Source: DTU052 sp050951725 (GTDB taxonomy: Bacteria > Bacillota > Syntrophomonadia > Syntrophomonadales > DTU052). From it: a stretch of DNA of 64,000 nucleotides. The DNA is taken from assembly GCA_050951725.1 (NCBI GenBank), contig JBMNJO010000011.1:54346-118345 (forward strand), read 5' to 3'. Positions 1 through 7,689 of the stretch are shown here, in pieces. A program made the translations under genes and the position numbers. The notes beneath the pieces are model-generated. The model was not told the origin of the DNA and did no database searches. It saw only the letters and a program-made list of their open reading frames with translations. How positions within the stretch are numbered: the first letter of the stretch is position 1; each line of letters opens with the position of its first letter.

Positions 1-37
1 CCAACAGGCAAACCATTAACAACCAAATCCTTTTCAT
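1..37 (-). CDS. N-terminus of substrate-binding lipoprotein/secreted protein (partial)
   Basis: The first 12 codons of a minus-strand gene run off the left edge. They read MKRIWLLMVCLL, a charged start followed by a hydrophobic run, as in a signal peptide. A strong ribosome binding site (AGGAGG) lies about 8 bases upstream of the ATG at 37. It follows an ABC permease and a thiamine-binding protein under a TPP riboswitch, so the best inference is the periplasmic-type substrate-binding component (ThiY/NMT1-like) of a thiamine-precursor transporter. Only the signal peptide is visible, so the function rests on context. Confidence 0.6.
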   Translation of the reverse strand, partial: MKRIWLLMVCLL

Positions 38-60
38 CAAGTACACCTCCTGTTGAATAG

Positions 61-121
61 TGCATCACGGGGACAGACCCCATGATGCATTTTGCATCAT
101 GGGGTCTGTCCCCGTGATGCA
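61..121. repeat. Perfect 29-3-29 palindrome, REP-like (copy 1)
   Basis: A 61-base perfect inverted repeat: two 29-base arms separated by TTT. Each arm begins TGCATCA and ends TGATGCA, so each arm is itself an imperfect palindrome around a GGGGACAGACCCC core. A second element with the same 29-3-29 geometry and nearly the same sequence lies at 10265-10325. There is no T-run, so it is not a simple terminator. The stop codon of the thiamine permease lies inside it. Confidence 0.9.
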
Positions 122-870
122 TTCCAGGGGATCACCAGCCTTTCCACCAGGCCCACCAAACCAAAAAGGGCCATGCTGAACAGGGTGATTACTACAATGG
201 CGGCGAAAACCCGGTCCACATGGAAGGAGTGCTGGGCCAGTGTCATGTAGTAGCCCAGTCCTTCTTTGGCCCCCAGCCATTCACCGATAACCGCACCCAT
301 GACACTGTAAGCCGCAGATATCTTGAGCCCGGCAAAAAAAGACGGCAGGGCCAGAGGCAGGGTCACCATGCGGAACGTATCCCAGCGCCCTGCCCGCATG
401 GACCTGAACAGCTGCAGGTAATCGGGGTCTACCGCGGCCAGACCATTCAGCAGGCTTATCACGATGGGAAAGAAGCAGACCAGTATCACCACGATGATCT
501 TGGGCAGCACCCCATAGCCAAACCAGATCACCAACAGCGGGGCCACCGAGACAATCGGCACCGTCTGGGAGGTGATGATGATCGGGTACAGGGCCTGTCT
601 TACCAGGGGTATCTCGTTCATGACAAAGGCGATAACCAATGCCAGGACAATGGCCAGAGCAAACCCTCCCAGACTCTCGAGGATGGTGGCCCGGGCATGG
701 TCCATCATCAACAGGCTGGTATGAGCCAGGGTTCGGGTAATCTGCACGGGCCCAGGCAGTATATACTCCGGGATGTCTCGCCATCTTACCAGGAACTCCC
801 ACAAAGCCAGTACCAACGAGATAAAGGCTAATGGCACCAGTATATTACCGGTGTTGACTGATCTTTTCAT
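97..870 (-). CDS. ABC transporter permease, thiamine-precursor (ThiX-like)
   Basis: A 257-residue integral membrane protein of the BPD_transp_1 family used by nitrate/sulfonate/taurine and ThiXYZ (hydroxymethylpyrimidine) importers. It has an N-terminal membrane segment and about five more. The conserved cytoplasmic loop that docks on the ATPase is seen near residues 150-195 (the stretch FRMVTLPLALPSFFAGLKIS matches the EAA loop). The gene starts inside the end of the thiamine-binding protein gene (26-base overlap), so the two are translationally coupled, and a TPP riboswitch precedes both. The last residues, ASRGQTP and the stop, are encoded by a palindromic repeat, which suggests that the original C-terminus was replaced. 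The matching ATPase is not in the window. Confidence 0.85.
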   Translation of the reverse strand: MKRSVNTGNILVPLAFISLVLALWEFLVRWRDIPEYILPGPVQITRTLAHTSLLMMDHARATILESLGGFALAIVLALVIAFVMNEIPLVRQALYPIIITSQTVPIVSVAPLLVIWFGYGVLPKIIVVILVCFFPIVISLLNGLAAVDPDYLQLFRSMRAGRWDTFRMVTLPLALPSFFAGLKISAAYSVMGAVIGEWLGAKEGLGYYMTLAQHSFHVDRVFAAIVVITLFSMALFGLVGLVERLVIPWNASRGQTP

Positions 871-1129
871 CGATAGTTACCCCGCCTGCCTTGTAATCAA
901 TCTTAACCACTGACAGAATCCGTGTTGCACCCTCCGCCAGACAGATTTCCTGGGCCTTCTCCACTATGGCCAACAGATCAGAAAGCTCCCCTTCCATAGT
1001 TGTCTCCATCGGACCTACTTCGTATCTGATCCCCGAGTCCCGGATCAGATTGATTACCTTGTCAACTACCGGATACAGACGGTCTTCAGTGACATTGGGA
1101 ATAACCTGGAGACTTACATTGCACTTCAT
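845..1129 (-). CDS. Thiamine-binding protein, MTH1187/YkoF-like (DUF77)
   Basis: A 94-residue protein of the MTH1187/YqgV family (Pfam Thiamine_BP), small cytoplasmic ferredoxin-fold proteins that bind thiamine or its pyrimidine. It opens MKCNVSLQVIPNV and contains GIRYEVGPMETTMEGE, which is typical of the family. I chose the ATG at 1129 because GGGGTGAT lies just upstream; the frame is open farther upstream but that stretch is the riboswitch expression platform. It is the first gene of the operon after the TPP riboswitch and overlaps the permease gene. Together they suggest uptake of a thiamine precursor when TPP is scarce. Confidence 0.85.
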   Translation of the reverse strand: MKCNVSLQVIPNVTEDRLYPVVDKVINLIRDSGIRYEVGPMETTMEGELSDLLAIVEKAQEICLAEGATRILSVVKIDYKAGGVTIDEKISQHR

Positions 1130-1152
1130 CTGCTCATCACCCCTGAATAAAT

Positions 1153-1182
1153 AAAAAAACGGTATACCCGAAGGATAACCGT
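1153..1182 (-). terminator. Terminator of the TPP riboswitch expression platform
   Basis: On the minus strand an interrupted stem (CGGTTATCC / GGGTATACCG) is followed by seven T residues. It sits between the TPP aptamer and the start of the first gene. This fits a riboswitch that stops transcription when TPP is bound. Confidence 0.75.
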
Positions 1183-1208
1183 TATTCGCAAAATTCAATT
1201 CGCCTTTG

Positions 1209-1300
1209 GCACATCCCTACGCTGGCATTATCCAGATCAGGTTAGCGGGTCAGAACCATAGTTCTATCTCAGCCGACTCTTCAGCCCCCCGTGGCCTGCA
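1209..1300 (-). promoter_or_regulatory. TPP riboswitch (THI box)
   Basis: On the minus strand the aptamer signatures are present in order: ACGGGGGGCTG, the CTGAGA motif, ACCCGC, CTGATCTGGATAATGCCAGC and GTAGGGA. This is the TPP-sensing RNA controlling thiamine genes. It lies about 80 bases upstream of the thiamine-binding protein gene, with an intrinsic terminator in between. Confidence 0.95.
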
Positions 1301-1305
1301 TATTA

Positions 1306-1620
1306 TTAAATTGCCAATAAAATGGTTAATTGTGCTTACTATCTAACTAATATGTTACATTATTCCATGGTTCTGATGCAAGCAGTATCAAAAATAGGGC
1401 TATTGCTATAAATTGGGTTAACACTTTACATACATTTAACACCGCAATTTGACATGATTAGTTATAATAAAGTAATAGTTGCTAGGAGTTAACCGGGAAT
1501 AGTTGCTTGCAATTTTGATGGTGTCCTGATTACTATGCTCAAATTGCAGGGATCCGTGTGGCCGGATTCTGTTGCCATACCTGGGGACTGGCATCTCATT
1601 TTAGGAAAGGAGAGGAGTTA
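1306..1620. other. Divergent intergenic region between thiamine and hdr operons
   Basis: About 315 AT-rich bases between the riboswitch (minus) and hdrC (plus). Promoters for both directions must lie here. A TTGACA and a TATAAT occur around 1449-1470, but they are only 8 bases apart and so do not form a normal sigma-A promoter. hdrC has a good binding site (AAAGGAGAGGAG) just before its ATG. Nothing else is recognised. Confidence 0.4.
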
Positions 1621-2187
1621 ATGGGTAAAGTTGTCTTGTCCGCCCACCGAGAATCTCGGGAGTTGGTTAAAGCCATAGAATCGGCTTGCAGGACCAAGAC
1701 CAGCCTCTGTTACCAGTGCGGAAAGTGCTCGGCAGGCTGTCCGGTCGGTTTTGCCATGGATTATACACCGCGCCAGATAATCCGTCTGCTGCAGCTAGGT
1801 TTAGTTGAGGAGGCCCTGCAGGCAAAAAGTATATGGATATGTGCGACCTGTGACACCTGTAGTACCCGGTGCCCTCGCAGTGTGGATATCGCATCCATTA
1901 TGGATGCTCTGCGCCGGGAAGCCTTAAACCGAGGCAAAGTCGTCAAGGAAGTATCCGCATTTAACCAAGCTTTTCTTAACTCGGTGAAGCGTTATGGTCG
2001 GAATCACGAAGTCTCATTGGTACTTGAGTATAATACCCGCATTATGAAACCCTTCAAAAATGCAGAGCAGGGGCCACTCATGATGTCCAAAGGGAAGCTC
2101 AAGATTTTACCCGAATTCATCAAGGGCAAGGATGAGATCAGTCGCATCTTCGAAAAAGTCAAACAAATGGGAGGTGATCACGAGTGA
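1621..2187 (+). CDS. hdrC: Heterodisulfide reductase subunit C-like protein
   Basis: A 188-residue soluble iron-sulfur protein of the HdrC family. It has two 4Fe-4S motifs, CYQCGKCSAGCPVG near residue 32 and CATCDTCSTRCPRSVD near residue 78. HdrC passes electrons between HdrA and HdrB. The ATG at 1621 is preceded by AAAGGAGAGGAG; the reading frame stays open upstream to 1558 but without a binding site. The end overlaps hdrB by 4 bases (GTGA). It is the first gene of a seven-gene Hdr-Flx operon, where the protein would join HdrB and HdrA in a cytoplasmic complex. Confidence 0.92.
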   Translation: MGKVVLSAHRESRELVKAIESACRTKTSLCYQCGKCSAGCPVGFAMDYTPRQIIRLLQLGLVEEALQAKSIWICATCDTCSTRCPRSVDIASIMDALRREALNRGKVVKEVSAFNQAFLNSVKRYGRNHEVSLVLEYNTRIMKPFKNAEQGPLMMSKGKLKILPEFIKGKDEISRIFEKVKQMGGDHE

Positions 2188-3371
2188 GATTGGCATATTA
2201 TCCGGGATGTTCCTTGGACGCCACGTCCATTGAATACGGGATGTCAACCCAGAGAATGGCTAAACTCTTAGGCATTGATCTCTGGGAGATACCCGACTGG
2301 AACTGCTGTGGTGCCAGCTCAGCTCACCAGACCAACCACCTCCTGGCACTGTCCCTGCCGGCGAGGAATCTGGCAATAGCTGAAAAAGAGGGACTTGATA
2401 CTCTGGCACCTTGCGCCGCCTGCTATAACCGCATGCGGGCTACGGAATATGAGGTAAGGGCCAGCGCCAAGACCCGCAGTCAGGTTGAGGAGGCTATAGG
2501 TATGCCCTTTCAGGCTACTCAAAATTCGGTATCCGTCCTGGAACTCCTGGCTGAACGTTACGGATTGGATAACCTGGCGTCCAAAGTGACCAAACCGTTG
2601 AAGGGTATGACACCAGCCTGCTACTACGGATGTCTATTGGTTCGCCCGGTTGCGATTACAGGGTTTGATGATCCCGAAGATCCCCAGAGTATGGATAATA
2701 TCATGAAGACACTGGGTGCTTCTCCGGTGGATTGGGCTTTCAAGACCGAGTGCTGTGGTGCCGGCTTGGGAGTGACTCAGACCGACATCTGTCTGGAAAT
2801 GACCTACCGAATCTTGAAAAATGCCAAGGACATGGGAGCCGACAGCATTGTTACCGCCTGTCCGGTTTGCCACTTGAACCTGGATATGCGGCAGAAAGTA
2901 ATAGAAAAGAAGTACCAGACAGAGTTTAACCTGCCAGTATATTATGTGACGGAACTGGTAGCTATTGCCTGTGGTGACGAACCACCCACGGTTGGTACCA
3001 ACCGCCACTTTGTAGATGCCAACGCTATATTCCGTCAGCTTCCGGCCAAGGCCAAAGCTATGGAAGAAGCAGCAGCTCAGGCCAGCAAGAAGGGCAAGGG
3101 TGCGGCCAAGGCCAAAGCCGACAAGGCACCGGCCAAGAGTGAATCGTCAGAAACCGCTGAGAATGCCGACCTGGCCCTGGCGAAGAAGGTTTACGATGAC
3201 CAGGCCAAGGCTGCACAACTGGCGGAAATCCTGGCCATGGAGCCAGCTCGCGCCGCCAAGTTGGAGGAGATACTGGAACAGGACAAAGGCAAAGCCCTTA
3301 AGGTGGCCGATGCCCTGCTGGCCAAAAAGGCCAAAGAAAAATCTGCTGGAGAGGAGGGGAATAAGGCGTGA
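2184..3371 (+). CDS. hdrB: Heterodisulfide reductase subunit B-like with Lys/Ala-rich C-terminal extension
   Basis: A 395-residue protein. The first ~285 residues are a normal HdrB: it opens with LAYYPGCSLDATSIEYG and has two cysteine-rich CCG domains, with NWNCCGASSAHQTNHL near residue 40 and TECCGAGLGV near residue 190. In HdrB these bind the noncubane clusters where the disulfide substrate is reduced. The remaining ~110 residues are rich in Ala and Lys (for example KKGKGAAKAKADKAPAK) and end in a helical, charged stretch; HdrB proteins normally stop before this. It starts at GTG, overlapping hdrC, and overlaps hdrA by 4 bases. The disulfide substrate in bacteria is not settled. Confidence 0.9.
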   Translation: MRLAYYPGCSLDATSIEYGMSTQRMAKLLGIDLWEIPDWNCCGASSAHQTNHLLALSLPARNLAIAEKEGLDTLAPCAACYNRMRATEYEVRASAKTRSQVEEAIGMPFQATQNSVSVLELLAERYGLDNLASKVTKPLKGMTPACYYGCLLVRPVAITGFDDPEDPQSMDNIMKTLGASPVDWAFKTECCGAGLGVTQTDICLEMTYRILKNAKDMGADSIVTACPVCHLNLDMRQKVIEKKYQTEFNLPVYYVTELVAIACGDEPPTVGTNRHFVDANAIFRQLPAKAKAMEEAAAQASKKGKGAAKAKADKAPAKSESSETAENADLALAKKVYDDQAKAAQLAEILAMEPARAAKLEEILEQDKGKALKVADALLAKKAKEKSAGEEGNKA

Positions 3372-5347
3372 AACGAGTAGGAGTCTTTGTTTGTGAATGC
3401 GGTACCAACATCGGGTCCGTGGTTGATGCGGCCAAAGTGGCGGAAACATCTTTGAACATGCCCGGTGTGGTATTTGCTACCAACTATAAATATATGTGTT
3501 CTGATCCCGGGCAGGACTTGATCAAGAAAGCCGCGGAGGAGCACAAGCTGGAACAAGTGGTTGTGGCTTCCTGTTCGCCGCGTATGCATGAGAACACCTT
3601 CCGCAAGGCCATGTCGGGAGCCGGGTTAAACCCATACCAGTTTGAGATGGTTAATATCCGGGAACATGTTTCCTGGGTTCATTCCGACAAGGATGACGCA
3701 ACTCAAAAGGCGATTGACTTGGTGCGGATGGCGGTCAGCAAAGTTGTGCGCAATAAACCTTTGCAGGTCTCATATATACCCATAACCAAAAAGGCTCTGG
3801 TAATCGGAGCCGGAATCGCCGGGATGCAGACCGCACTTGACATCGCGGAAACCGGTCACCAGGTTATCCTGGTGGAGAGGGAGACGACCATAGGAGGGAA
3901 GATGGCCCAACTGGACAAGACCTTTCCCACTATGGACTGTTCCGCTTGAATAAGCACCCCCAAGATGGTTGCTGTGGCACAGCATCCTAATATAAAACTT
4001 TATACGTACTCAGAATTGGTTGGCATCTCCGGATACATCGGTAACTTTACCGTGACTATCAAGGAGAAGGCCAAATACGTTGATTACGATAAGTGCACCG
4101 GGTGCGGACTATGTGAAACCAAGTGTCCCTCCAAGGTGAAGAGCGAGTTTGACCTGGGGTTGGGAATTCGCCATGCTATCTACAAAGCTTTCCCCCAGGC
4201 GGTACCGAACAAGCCGATTATAGATGCCGAGAACTGCCGCAAGTTTAAGACCGGCAAGTGCGGTATCTGTCAAAAGCTCTGCCCGACTGGGGCCATTGAC
4301 TTCGAGGACCAGGACAAGCTGGTTACCGAAGAGGTAGGGGCCATTGTCATGGCTACCGGCTATGACCTCTTTGAATGGGAAAGAGCTTACGGGGAATACG
4401 GGTACGGCAAATACCCCGATGTTATAAGCGGGCTTCATTTTGAGAGATTGGTAAACGCCTCCGGACCTACCGGCGGCAAGATCAAGCGGCCTTCAGACGG
4501 GAAGACACCGCAGGCGGTGGCCTTCATCAAGTGTGTTGGCTCTCGTGATGATACCAAGGGCCGGAGTTACTGCTCACGGGCCTGCTGTATGTACACTGCC
4601 AAGCATGCCATGCAGGTAGTGGAAAAGATCCCCGACGGCGATGCCTATGTATTCTACATGGACGTACGTACGGCGGGGAAAGGCTACGAGGAATTCTACC
4701 AGCGTTCAGTCAACGCGGGGGCTCAGTATATCAGGGGCCGGGTCAGCAAGATCTACCCGCAGGGTGACCGTCTGGTAGTCAAGAGTGAGGATACCCTTCT
4801 GGGTAAACCGATTGAAGTTGAAGTGGACATGGTGGTCCTGGCTACGGCCATGGTTCCAGCAGTCGGCTCGGCTGATATAGCCAAACTGGTTGGATTCTCC
4901 ATCGACAAGGATGGATTCTTCCAGGAGGCTCATCCCAAACTGCAGCCGGTTGAAACCTTTACCGGTGGGGTATACCTGGCGGGCTCATGCCAGGGACCCA
5001 AGGATATTCCGGACACGGTGGCTCAGGCCAGTGCCGCGGCGGTCAAAGTGGCGGCCCTGTTCTCCAAGGATAAACTGGCTACTGAACCCATGATAGCCCA
5101 GGTGGATGAGACCAAGTGTACCGGGTGTGAATTCTGTGTACCGATTTGTCCTTACCAGGCTATAAGCATGAAACCACTCAAAACCAGAGTCCATGGCCAA
5201 ACGGTGGAGCGCCAGGTGGCTACGGTCAACAAAGGACTGTGCCAGGGCTGCGGTGCCTGTGTGGCAGCGTGTCGACCCTGTGCTCTGAACCTGAATGGCT
5301 TTACCAGTGATCAAATAGTATCGGAGGTGGATGCGCTGTGTCTGTAG
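3368..5347 (+). CDS. hdrA: Heterodisulfide reductase subunit A-like, probable selenoprotein (TGA at 3947-3949 = Sec)
   Basis: The flavin subunit where electron bifurcation occurs. It reads through one in-frame TGA to give 659 residues, with selenocysteine at position 194. Before TGA: the N-terminal HdrA domain (FVCECGTNIG), then the FAD-binding GAGIAGMQTALDIAE near residue 140. The TGA lies in TFPTMDCSA-U-ISTPKMV, where the family has a cysteine (DCSxCILTPKM). After TGA the frame continues unchanged with four ferredoxin-type cysteine sets (CTGCGLCETKCP, CGICQKLCP, CTGCEFCVPICP, CQGCGACVAACRPC). A hairpin starts 17 bases after TGA. The start is GTG, overlapping hdrB; the end overlaps mvhD. Sec-containing HdrA is known in methanogens. 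A sequencing error or a stop is unlikely because mvhD shows the same pattern. Confidence 0.9.
3967..3987 (+). promoter_or_regulatory. Candidate bacterial SECIS hairpin in hdrA
   Basis: A stem TGCTGT/ACAGCA (3970-3975 and 3979-3984) with loop GGC, extended by two G-C pairs across one mismatch. The loop begins 27 bases after the TGA. Bacterial SECIS hairpins lie inside the coding region just downstream of UGA and recruit SelB. The position and shape fit, but no alignment was made. Confidence 0.65.
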
Positions 5348-5775
5348 AGACAAGTAAAGGCTGGGAGCCCAAGATTGTGGCCTTTGCCTGCAACTGGTGT
5401 TCTTATGCGGGGGGCGATCTGGCTGGGCTCAACCGGCTGCAATATCCCTCCAATGTAAGAATTATCAGGGTGCCCTGTTCCGGCAGGATAGACCCCCAGT
5501 TTGTTTTACGGGCCTTTCAGATGGGTGCAGACGGTGTTCTGGTTTCGGGGTGACACCCCGGCGACTGCCACTATGGTAGTGGCAATTATTTCTCCCGCCG
5601 GAGGCACACATTGATGAAGAGTTTCCTACAGTATTTGGGAATTGAACCCGAGCGCTACCAGTTGGCCTGGATTTCAGGCTCCGAGGGTCAGAAGTTCGCT
5701 GACATCATGACCCATGTGGTAGACGAAGTAAAAAAGGTTGGTCCCAACAGAAAGCTGAGGGAAGAGCATGAGTGA
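5338..5775 (+). CDS. mvhD: MvhD/FlxD-type delta subunit, probable selenoprotein (TGA at 5551-5553 = Sec)
   Basis: A 145-residue [2Fe-2S] protein of the MvhD family, linking HdrA to the electron-input module (called FlxD in Flx-Hdr clusters). An in-frame TGA lies at codon 72: GADGVLVSG-U-HPGDCHYGSGNYFSRRR. Family members have CHPGDCHY here, so the TGA replaces the first cysteine of the pair. The other conserved cysteines (FACNWCSYAG, VPCSGR) are intact. The same frame continues to LGIEPERYQLAWISGSEG and stops at 5773. A perfect 8-bp hairpin starts 12 bases after TGA. The GTG start has GGAGGTGG upstream and overlaps hdrA; the end overlaps the next gene by 8 bases. Confidence 0.9.
5566..5584 (+). 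promoter_or_regulatory. Candidate bacterial SECIS hairpin in mvhD
   Basis: A perfect stem TGCCACTA/TAGTGGCA with loop TGG, the loop starting 21 bases after the TGA codon. The hairpin is inside the coding sequence and is shaped like the one in hdrA (3-base loop, T-A closing region). It fits a SelB-binding SECIS. Confidence 0.75.
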
Positions 5776-6667
5776 TAATACAGCAAAAGCCAGAGAAATA
5801 GCGAAAAAACTCTTACAGGACGGGACTGTGGCTATGGTCCTGGGGTGGGAGAAAGGCAGCGCGCCTTATGTCAGCGCTCCTACCGTGGTAAGAGATGCCG
5901 CCGATGTTGATCGGCTGGTGGTTGATGATTACTGTATTCACGATTTAGCAGCCTTACTGCCGGATTACCGCGACCACAGCGATAAGATCGCGATTTTTGC
6001 CAAAGGCTGCGATTCCCGCGGTATTATCAGGTTGATTCAGGACCGGGTGATAACCCGTGACCGGCTGTATATAATCGGCATCAACTGTCCCGGCATGAAG
6101 GACCCCAACGAGTTCATCCGGGCGGCTTCGGGTATAAGTAAGGCCAAGCCGGCTGACAAAGCAGCCAAGTGCCTGAACTGTCAGTATCCCAACCCGGTGA
6201 TCTATGATGAGATACTGGGTGAGGCTCAGAAACCTGGTGCGGATCAGCGCCTGGCGGAAGTGGATAAGATCGAAAGCATGTCGGCAGATGAACGGTATGA
6301 TTTCTTCATTAAGGAGTTCAGCAGGTGTATCAGGTGCTATGCCTGTCGTAACGCCTGTGTAGCCTGCAACTGCCGTACCTGCATCTTCGACGAGACCAAA
6401 CCGCAGTGGGTAGGCAGGTCAACTGATCCGGTCAATAACATGTTGTACCAAATCGTGCGGGCCATGCATGTGGCCGGACGGTGTATTGAATGCGGAGAGT
6501 GTGAACGGGCATGCCCGGTGGGTATACCCCTGATGCTTCTCAACCGCAAACTGATCAAAGACGTAGACCAGCTCTTCGGGCCCTATCAAGCCGGGATAAG
6601 CCTGGAGGATGATGCGATTCCTCCGCTCAGCCGCTACCGGGTTGATGATCCCGATGAGTTTATGTAG
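5768..6667 (+). CDS. 4Fe-4S dicluster protein of the Hdr-Flx complex (FlxC/FrhB-like)
   Basis: A 299-residue cytoplasmic iron-sulfur protein. The N-terminal half (GWEKGSAPYVSAPTVV, FAKGCDSRGIIRLI) resembles the coenzyme F420 hydrogenase beta-subunit fold. The C-terminal half holds two ferredoxin motifs, CIRCYACRNACVACNC near residue 188 and CIECGECERACPVGIP near residue 238; another cysteine pair (CLNCQYPN) sits near residue 137. It overlaps mvhD and is followed 11 bases later by the next gene. The known Flx clusters have two such ferredoxin-domain proteins between FlxD and FlxA; assigning this one as FlxC is an inference from order. It should carry electrons between the NADH module and HdrA. 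Confidence 0.85.
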   Translation: MSDNTAKAREIAKKLLQDGTVAMVLGWEKGSAPYVSAPTVVRDAADVDRLVVDDYCIHDLAALLPDYRDHSDKIAIFAKGCDSRGIIRLIQDRVITRDRLYIIGINCPGMKDPNEFIRAASGISKAKPADKAAKCLNCQYPNPVIYDEILGEAQKPGADQRLAEVDKIESMSADERYDFFIKEFSRCIRCYACRNACVACNCRTCIFDETKPQWVGRSTDPVNNMLYQIVRAMHVAGRCIECGECERACPVGIPLMLLNRKLIKDVDQLFGPYQAGISLEDDAIPPLSRYRVDDPDEFM

Positions 6668-6678
6668 GGGGTGAGGCT

Positions 6679-7689
6679 GTGAAAGTACTACCATCCGACA
6701 AGATTAGAGAGGCCTTGAATATCCTGGCCGGGGAGGCCGAGGTTTACGCCCCCTTGGTGCGAGGGGATGTCAGCGGTTATATCAAGTGGACCGATAATCC
6801 CGGTGAGGAGTTGGCCCTGGACATCCTCAACACCTATATGTCGCCCAAGAGTATTGTGATGCCCCAGACCGAACCGATGTACAAATTCGTCGCTCCGGGC
6901 AAAGAGGCCCAGGTGGTCGAAATCGCCAATGCGGAAGGACCGCGGATAATCTTTGGTATCAGGGGCTGTGATCTCCAGGCCCTGCATTCCCTGGACCTGG
7001 TGTTTTTGACCAAAGGATATGAAGATGAGTTCTACAAGGACCGCCGTAAGGATCTGGCCGTTATTGCCCGGGCCTGTTACCAGCCGGGACCCGTCTGCTT
7101 CTGCGAGTCGATGGGTGTTGACCGTCTGAATCCGGAGGCTGATGTGGTGATCCATGACCTGGGCGAGCAGGGTCTGGCCTGGGAGCCCAAGACCCCCAAG
7201 GGTGAGGAGATCACCGGTAAACTGCAGGGGCTTCTGGTGGATAAGGATGTCAAGCTGCCCCAGGCGGCAGATATGCAGGTTAAGGTTGATATCACCGGGC
7301 TCAGTGAGAAACTGGCCGGGATGTTCGAACACCCGATATGGGATGAACTCTCTTCCCGCTGTCTTAACTGCGGAGCCTGCACCTACGTGTGCCCCACCTG
7401 CTACTGTTTCGACATTCAGGTCAGTAACCGGGGAGAAGCGGGCAACCGTTTCCGCTGCTGGGACTCCTGCATGTACAAAGAGTACACGCAGATGGCAGGC
7501 GGCCATAACCCGCGCGAGTATAAGAAGGAGAGATTCCGTCAACGCTTTCTGCATAAACTGCAGTACTTCAACGAACGTTATAACGCTAACCTGTGCATCG
7601 GGTGCGGTCGCTGCGTAATTGCGTGCCCCAACGGGGTAAACGTTCTGGAGGTCATTAATAAGTTAAAGGAGGTGCAGGTTGATGCATGA
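6679..7689 (+). CDS. 4Fe-4S electron-transfer protein of the Hdr-Flx complex (FlxB/AsrA/HyhB-like)
   Basis: A 336-residue protein of the family that includes AsrA and the sulfhydrogenase beta subunit. The N-terminal domain has the family stretch IIFGIRGCDLQALHSLD near residue 95. The C-terminal domain has two cluster motifs, CLNCGACTYVCPTCYCFD near residue 230 and CIGCGRCVIACPNGVN near residue 310. Members pair with an FAD/NAD-binding subunit, and here the flxA-type gene follows with an overlap. The start is GTG with GTAGGGGGTGAGG just upstream. Role inferred: relay between FlxA and the other ferredoxin-domain subunit. Confidence 0.87.
   Translation: MKVLPSDKIREALNILAGEAEVYAPLVRGDVSGYIKWTDNPGEELALDILNTYMSPKSIVMPQTEPMYKFVAPGKEAQVVEIANAEGPRIIFGIRGCDLQALHSLDLVFLTKGYEDEFYKDRRKDLAVIARACYQPGPVCFCESMGVDRLNPEADVVIHDLGEQGLAWEPKTPKGEEITGKLQGLLVDKDVKLPQAADMQVKVDITGLSEKLAGMFEHPIWDELSSRCLNCGACTYVCPTCYCFDIQVSNRGEAGNRFRCWDSCMYKEYTQMAGGHNPREYKKERFRQRFLHKLQYFNERYNANLCIGCGRCVIACPNGVNVLEVINKLKEVQVDA

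Noticed and set aside
61..121. Palindrome as a rho-independent terminator
   Set aside because: The stem has no T-run on either strand and it lies between two genes of one operon.
1449..1472. TTGACA and TATAAT as the hdr promoter
   Set aside because: They are only 8 bases apart, too close for sigma-A.
3368..5775. hdrA and mvhD as pseudogenes or sequencing frameshifts
   Set aside because: In both genes the reading frame continues without shift after TGA, the TGA sits at a conserved cysteine, and a hairpin follows. One stop by chance is possible; two at such positions are not likely.
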